Origin: CAYYYP01 sp964475985
GTDB taxonomy: Bacteria > Bdellovibrionota > UBA1018 > CAYHWW01
DNA: 64,000 bases
NCBI GenBank assembly: GCA_964475985.1
Contig: CAYYYP010000008.1
Coordinates: forward strand, 1-64,000
Direction: 5' to 3'
A program made the position numbers and the translations under genes. This document shows, piece by piece, positions 61,842-64,000 of the stretch. Numbering within the stretch: position 1 is the stretch's first letter; each line of letters begins with the position of its first letter. The notes under the pieces were generated by a model, which searched no databases, had not been told where the DNA came from, and saw only the letters and a program-made list of their open reading frames with translations.

Positions 61842-62672
61842 ATGGGTTTTCGCATTAATACAAACGTTCCATCGATCGCCGCGCAGCGTAACTTAGGGAT
61901 TCAAAAAGAGTTCCAAGATCATACGATGCAAAAAATGGCCAGTGGTGAACGCATCACTCGCGCCGCTGACGATGCCGCTGGATTAGCCATCAGTGAAAAG
62001 TTGAAAGCTGAGATTCGCAGTACGCGCCAAGCCGCTCGTAATACGAACGACGGTATTTCAATGATTCAAACGGCGGAAGGCGCGTTGAATGAAGTTTCCA
62101 ACATCTTGATTCGCTTAAGAGAACTTTCCATTCAATCTGCATCTGACACTGTAGGTGACACGGAACGAAAATTTACAGATCTCGAAGTTCAACATTTGAA
62201 GAGCGAAGTAGGCCGAATCGCCGAAACCACCAAGTTCAACGGAGTTTATCTATTGAATGGTCAGGGCGGCGACCTAGAGTTCCAAGTAGGAACGGGTTCC
62301 AGCGCTGAACAAGACCGCATGCTTTACCAGGCCCGCATCACTGACACTCGCGTAAGCTCTTTGGGAATGGAAGAAGTTTCGGTTGCATCAAAAGTTGATG
62401 CTCAACAGAACATGGATAAGATCGACCAAGCCTTGACCATGGTCAGCGGAAACCGCGCTCAGTTAGGTGCATTGCAAAATCGCTTAACTTCAACTGTGAA
62501 TAACCTCAACGTTGCTGAAGAAAACCTTTCTGCCGCAAACTCCCGTATTCGTGATGCCGACATGGCTTCCGAAGCAGCTGAGCTTGCGAAGAGAAACATT
62601 CTCACGCAATCCGGTACTTCCGTTCTTGCTCAAGCGAACTCCAGCCAAGGACTCGCTTTGAAACTTCTCTAA
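61842..62672 (+). CDS. fliC: Flagellin 1
   Basis: 276 residues, D0/D1 only: conserved N-terminal half (RINTNVPSIAAQRNL, GERITRAADDAAGLAISEKL, IRLRELSIQSASDT) and C-terminal half (AEENLSAANSRIRDADMA...QANSSQGLALKLL). No variable D2/D3 region. The 'LIRLRELSIQ' segment keeps the Arg/Leu/Glu of the TLR5-recognised surface. SD GGGGGTAGTT. Divergent paralog of the next flagellin. Confidence 0.96.
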   Translation: MGFRINTNVPSIAAQRNLGIQKEFQDHTMQKMASGERITRAADDAAGLAISEKLKAEIRSTRQAARNTNDGISMIQTAEGALNEVSNILIRLRELSIQSASDTVGDTERKFTDLEVQHLKSEVGRIAETTKFNGVYLLNGQGGDLEFQVGTGSSAEQDRMLYQARITDTRVSSLGMEEVSVASKVDAQQNMDKIDQALTMVSGNRAQLGALQNRLTSTVNNLNVAEENLSAANSRIRDADMASEAAELAKRNILTQSGTSVLAQANSSQGLALKLL

Positions 62673-62772
62673 ACAAACTAAAGGATACTTAACAGTTGCT
62701 TCCAAGATTTTTTGAAACTCTCATAAATCTTGGGAGCCTTACATCTCGTCCTCTCCTTTAGTTTTCGACAAA

Positions 62773-62825
62773 GGGCTTCTGTAATCAATACTTAGGTCTC
62801 ACCCGCCTAACGGTTACAGAAGCCC
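62773..62825 (+). promoter_or_regulatory. Long two-tier hairpin between the flagellin genes
   Basis: GGGCTTCTGTAA (62773-62784) and TTACAGAAGCCC (62814-62825) make a perfect 12-bp stem, with an inner TTAGG/CCTAA (62792-62796/62806-62810). It ends one base before the -35 of the next promoter and has no T-run. A weaker CCAAGATTT/AAATCTTGG (62702-62733) just upstream may serve as terminator for flagellin 1. Confidence 0.6.
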
Positions 62826-62826
62826 C

Positions 62827-62854
62827 TAAAGTTCTAGGCAACTCTTGCCGATAA
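62827..62854 (+). promoter_or_regulatory. Sigma-28 (FliA) promoter of flagellin 2
   Basis: TAAAGTT (62827-62833) and a perfect GCCGATAA -10 (62847-62854), spaced 16 bases from TAAA (one more than the E. coli consensus). Predicted start about 62862, 53 bases before the flagellin 2 start. Confidence 0.85.
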
Positions 62855-62914
62855 GATCAGTGAAGAAAAACTCGGACTATAAATAGTTCAAGTTTAATCG
62901 AGGAGGGCCATCAC

Positions 62915-63748
62915 TTGGGAATTCGCATAAATACCAATATCGCATCGCTTGCCGGACAGAAGAAGCTAGAAGAATCCAGCAAAGAATTACAAAAAACCTT
63001 GGGGCATCTATCATCGGGCTCGCGTATCACGAGCGCAAGTGAAGATGCTGCAGGACTGGCCATCGCCGAGAATCTCCGGGGTGAGATTCGAAGCTTGCAA
63101 CAAGCGAATCGAAACGCCAACGATGGCGTAGGTTTCGTTCAGTTGGCCGAGGGCGGCCTGACGGAAGTCAGCAACATCCTCGTTCGATTGAGGGAACTTT
63201 CCATCCAAGCGGCCTCCGACACTTTAGGTGATCGTGAGCGTTTGTTCGTAGACAAAGAATATCAGGCCCTCAAAGAAGAAGTGGATCGAATCGCAAACTC
63301 CACAAATTTCAACGGAATGCCTCTGCTTAATGGTGAAGCTTCCAAGGGAACCCTGGAGTTCCAGGTAGGTTCTCAAAATAATGAGAGCAACCGAATCAAT
63401 TTTGAAGCCTCTCAATTTGATGCTCGAGTTTCCACCTTGGGAATCAGCTCAAGCTCAACCCAAAGCATTGATGATGCCAGGGATTCCTTAGGCAATTTGG
63501 ACGAAGCCATGGATACCGTAAATGGTTACCGTGCAAGCTTAGGTGCCTTGCAGAATAGGTTGAATTCCGCTTCAAACAACTTGGGCGTCACGGTGGAAAA
63601 CTTATCTGCCGCCCATTCCCGCATCAAGGATGCGGACATGGCCCATGAATCAGCGGAGCTGGCTAAGCAAAGCATTCTTCAACAGTCTGGAGTTGCCGTG
63701 CTTGCCCACGCCAATCAGAATTCCGCACTCGCTTTGCGACTTCTGTAA
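62915..63748 (+). CDS. fliC: Flagellin 2
   Basis: 277 residues from a TTG start preceded by GAGGAGGG at 7 bases. D0/D1 only, like its neighbour, but clearly different in sequence (for example KELQKTLGHLSSGSRIT, ASQFDARVSTLGISSSS). Ends HANQNSALALRLL. Two different flagellins side by side are typical of bacteria with complex filaments, including Bdellovibrio. Confidence 0.95.
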   Translation: MGIRINTNIASLAGQKKLEESSKELQKTLGHLSSGSRITSASEDAAGLAIAENLRGEIRSLQQANRNANDGVGFVQLAEGGLTEVSNILVRLRELSIQAASDTLGDRERLFVDKEYQALKEEVDRIANSTNFNGMPLLNGEASKGTLEFQVGSQNNESNRINFEASQFDARVSTLGISSSSTQSIDDARDSLGNLDEAMDTVNGYRASLGALQNRLNSASNNLGVTVENLSAAHSRIKDADMAHESAELAKQSILQQSGVAVLAHANQNSALALRLL

Positions 63749-63782
63749 ATCGTTGGCATTTCAAAAATTGGGGGATTTCCTA

Positions 63783-64000
63783 ATGGTTCAATATCCTTTT
63801 GCTAGGTGGTTTCTAGATCATTCCCTAGTCATCGCGGTCATCTTGAGTTTCCTGGTGACTTCCGTGATCGTAACGGGTTGTGGGCACCAAAGGGTACTCA
63901 TGGTGAGGTCCGAACCCGCCGAAGCAGAAGTCTGCATCAAGGGAAAGTATAAAAGCCAGTATTTCCCCACGAATAAAAAGACTTGCGTAGGCATGACTCC
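63783..64000 (+). CDS. Lipoprotein, N-terminal part (truncated by window end)
   Basis: ATG at 63783 after AATTGGGGGA; the frame is open to the window end. Residues 15-32 are hydrophobic, followed by a lipobox VTGC (Cys33). After it, VRSEPAEAEVCIKGK is reminiscent of the PEGA surface-layer repeat. The rest is outside the window. Confidence 0.75.
   Translation, partial: MVQYPFARWFLDHSLVIAVILSFLVTSVIVTGCGHQRVLMVRSEPAEAEVCIKGKYKSQYFPTNKKTCVGMT

Noticed and set aside
1..64000. CRISPR arrays, insertion sequences, integrases or attachment sites
   Set aside because: No spaced direct repeats, transposase-like frames or tRNA-adjacent integrase genes are visible.

Overview
The window looks like a draft or metagenome-derived chromosomal segment from the Bdellovibrionota (Bdellovibrio-like 'deltaproteobacteria'). 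The placement rests on the gene order, on two short D0/D1-only flagellins with a sigma-28 promoter, on the propionyl-CoA carboxylase/methylmalonyl-CoA mutase operon, and on the residue character of the translation proteins; it is an inference, not a database result. Two runs of N (12648-12657 and 41059-41158) mark assembly gaps. No mobile element, CRISPR array, prophage or insertion sequence is visible.

1-33.9 kb is one long informational block on the + strand: tRNA-Gly, tRNA-Thr, tuf, rpmG, tRNA-Trp, secE, nusG, rplKAJL, rpoB, rpoC, rpsL, rpsG, fusA, rpsJ, then (after a 325-bp leader) rplC-D-W-B, rpsS, rplV, rpsC, rplP, rpmC, rpsQ, rplN-X-E, rpsN, rpsH, rplF-R, rpsE, rpmD, rplO, secY, adk, map, rpmJ, rpsM-K-D, rpoA, rplQ. 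The most striking anomaly is in rpoB: an in-frame TAG immediately followed by ATG cuts the beta subunit into 1180- and 190-residue pieces. Several ribosomal proteins carry unusual tails or N-terminal extensions (L3, L5, S11, L17), and the Zn-ligand forms of L33, L36, S14 and S4 are all present.

33.9-41.9 kb is accessory: a secreted protein of unknown function, a membrane protein with a sigma-region-4-like helix-turn-helix translationally coupled to an HNH nuclease, a membrane-anchored thioredoxin, a periplasmic coiled-coil protein, and a locus with an alkyl-DHAP-synthase-like FAD oxidase, an Fe-S protein and (across the 100-N gap) the C-terminal half of a diacylglycerol-kinase-like enzyme.

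41.9-50.7 kb carries a sigma-54-type activator followed by a tightly packed propionate/methylmalonyl module (carboxylase beta, biotin carboxylase, biotin carrier, mutase large subunit), a NIF3-family protein and a coiled-coil zinc-ribbon protein. RNase P RNA lies at 50.8-51.2 kb.

51.2-61.5 kb holds a TSUP transporter, SlyD-like isomerase, a secreted PLD-like protein, a lipoprotein, glutaredoxin, an alpha/beta hydrolase, a DsbD-N/thioredoxin/TPR protein, an RDD membrane protein, a heptose-phosphate adenylyltransferase-like enzyme and the mutase chaperone MeaB. 61.8-64 kb contains two flagellin genes with separate upstream control regions and the start of a lipoprotein gene.
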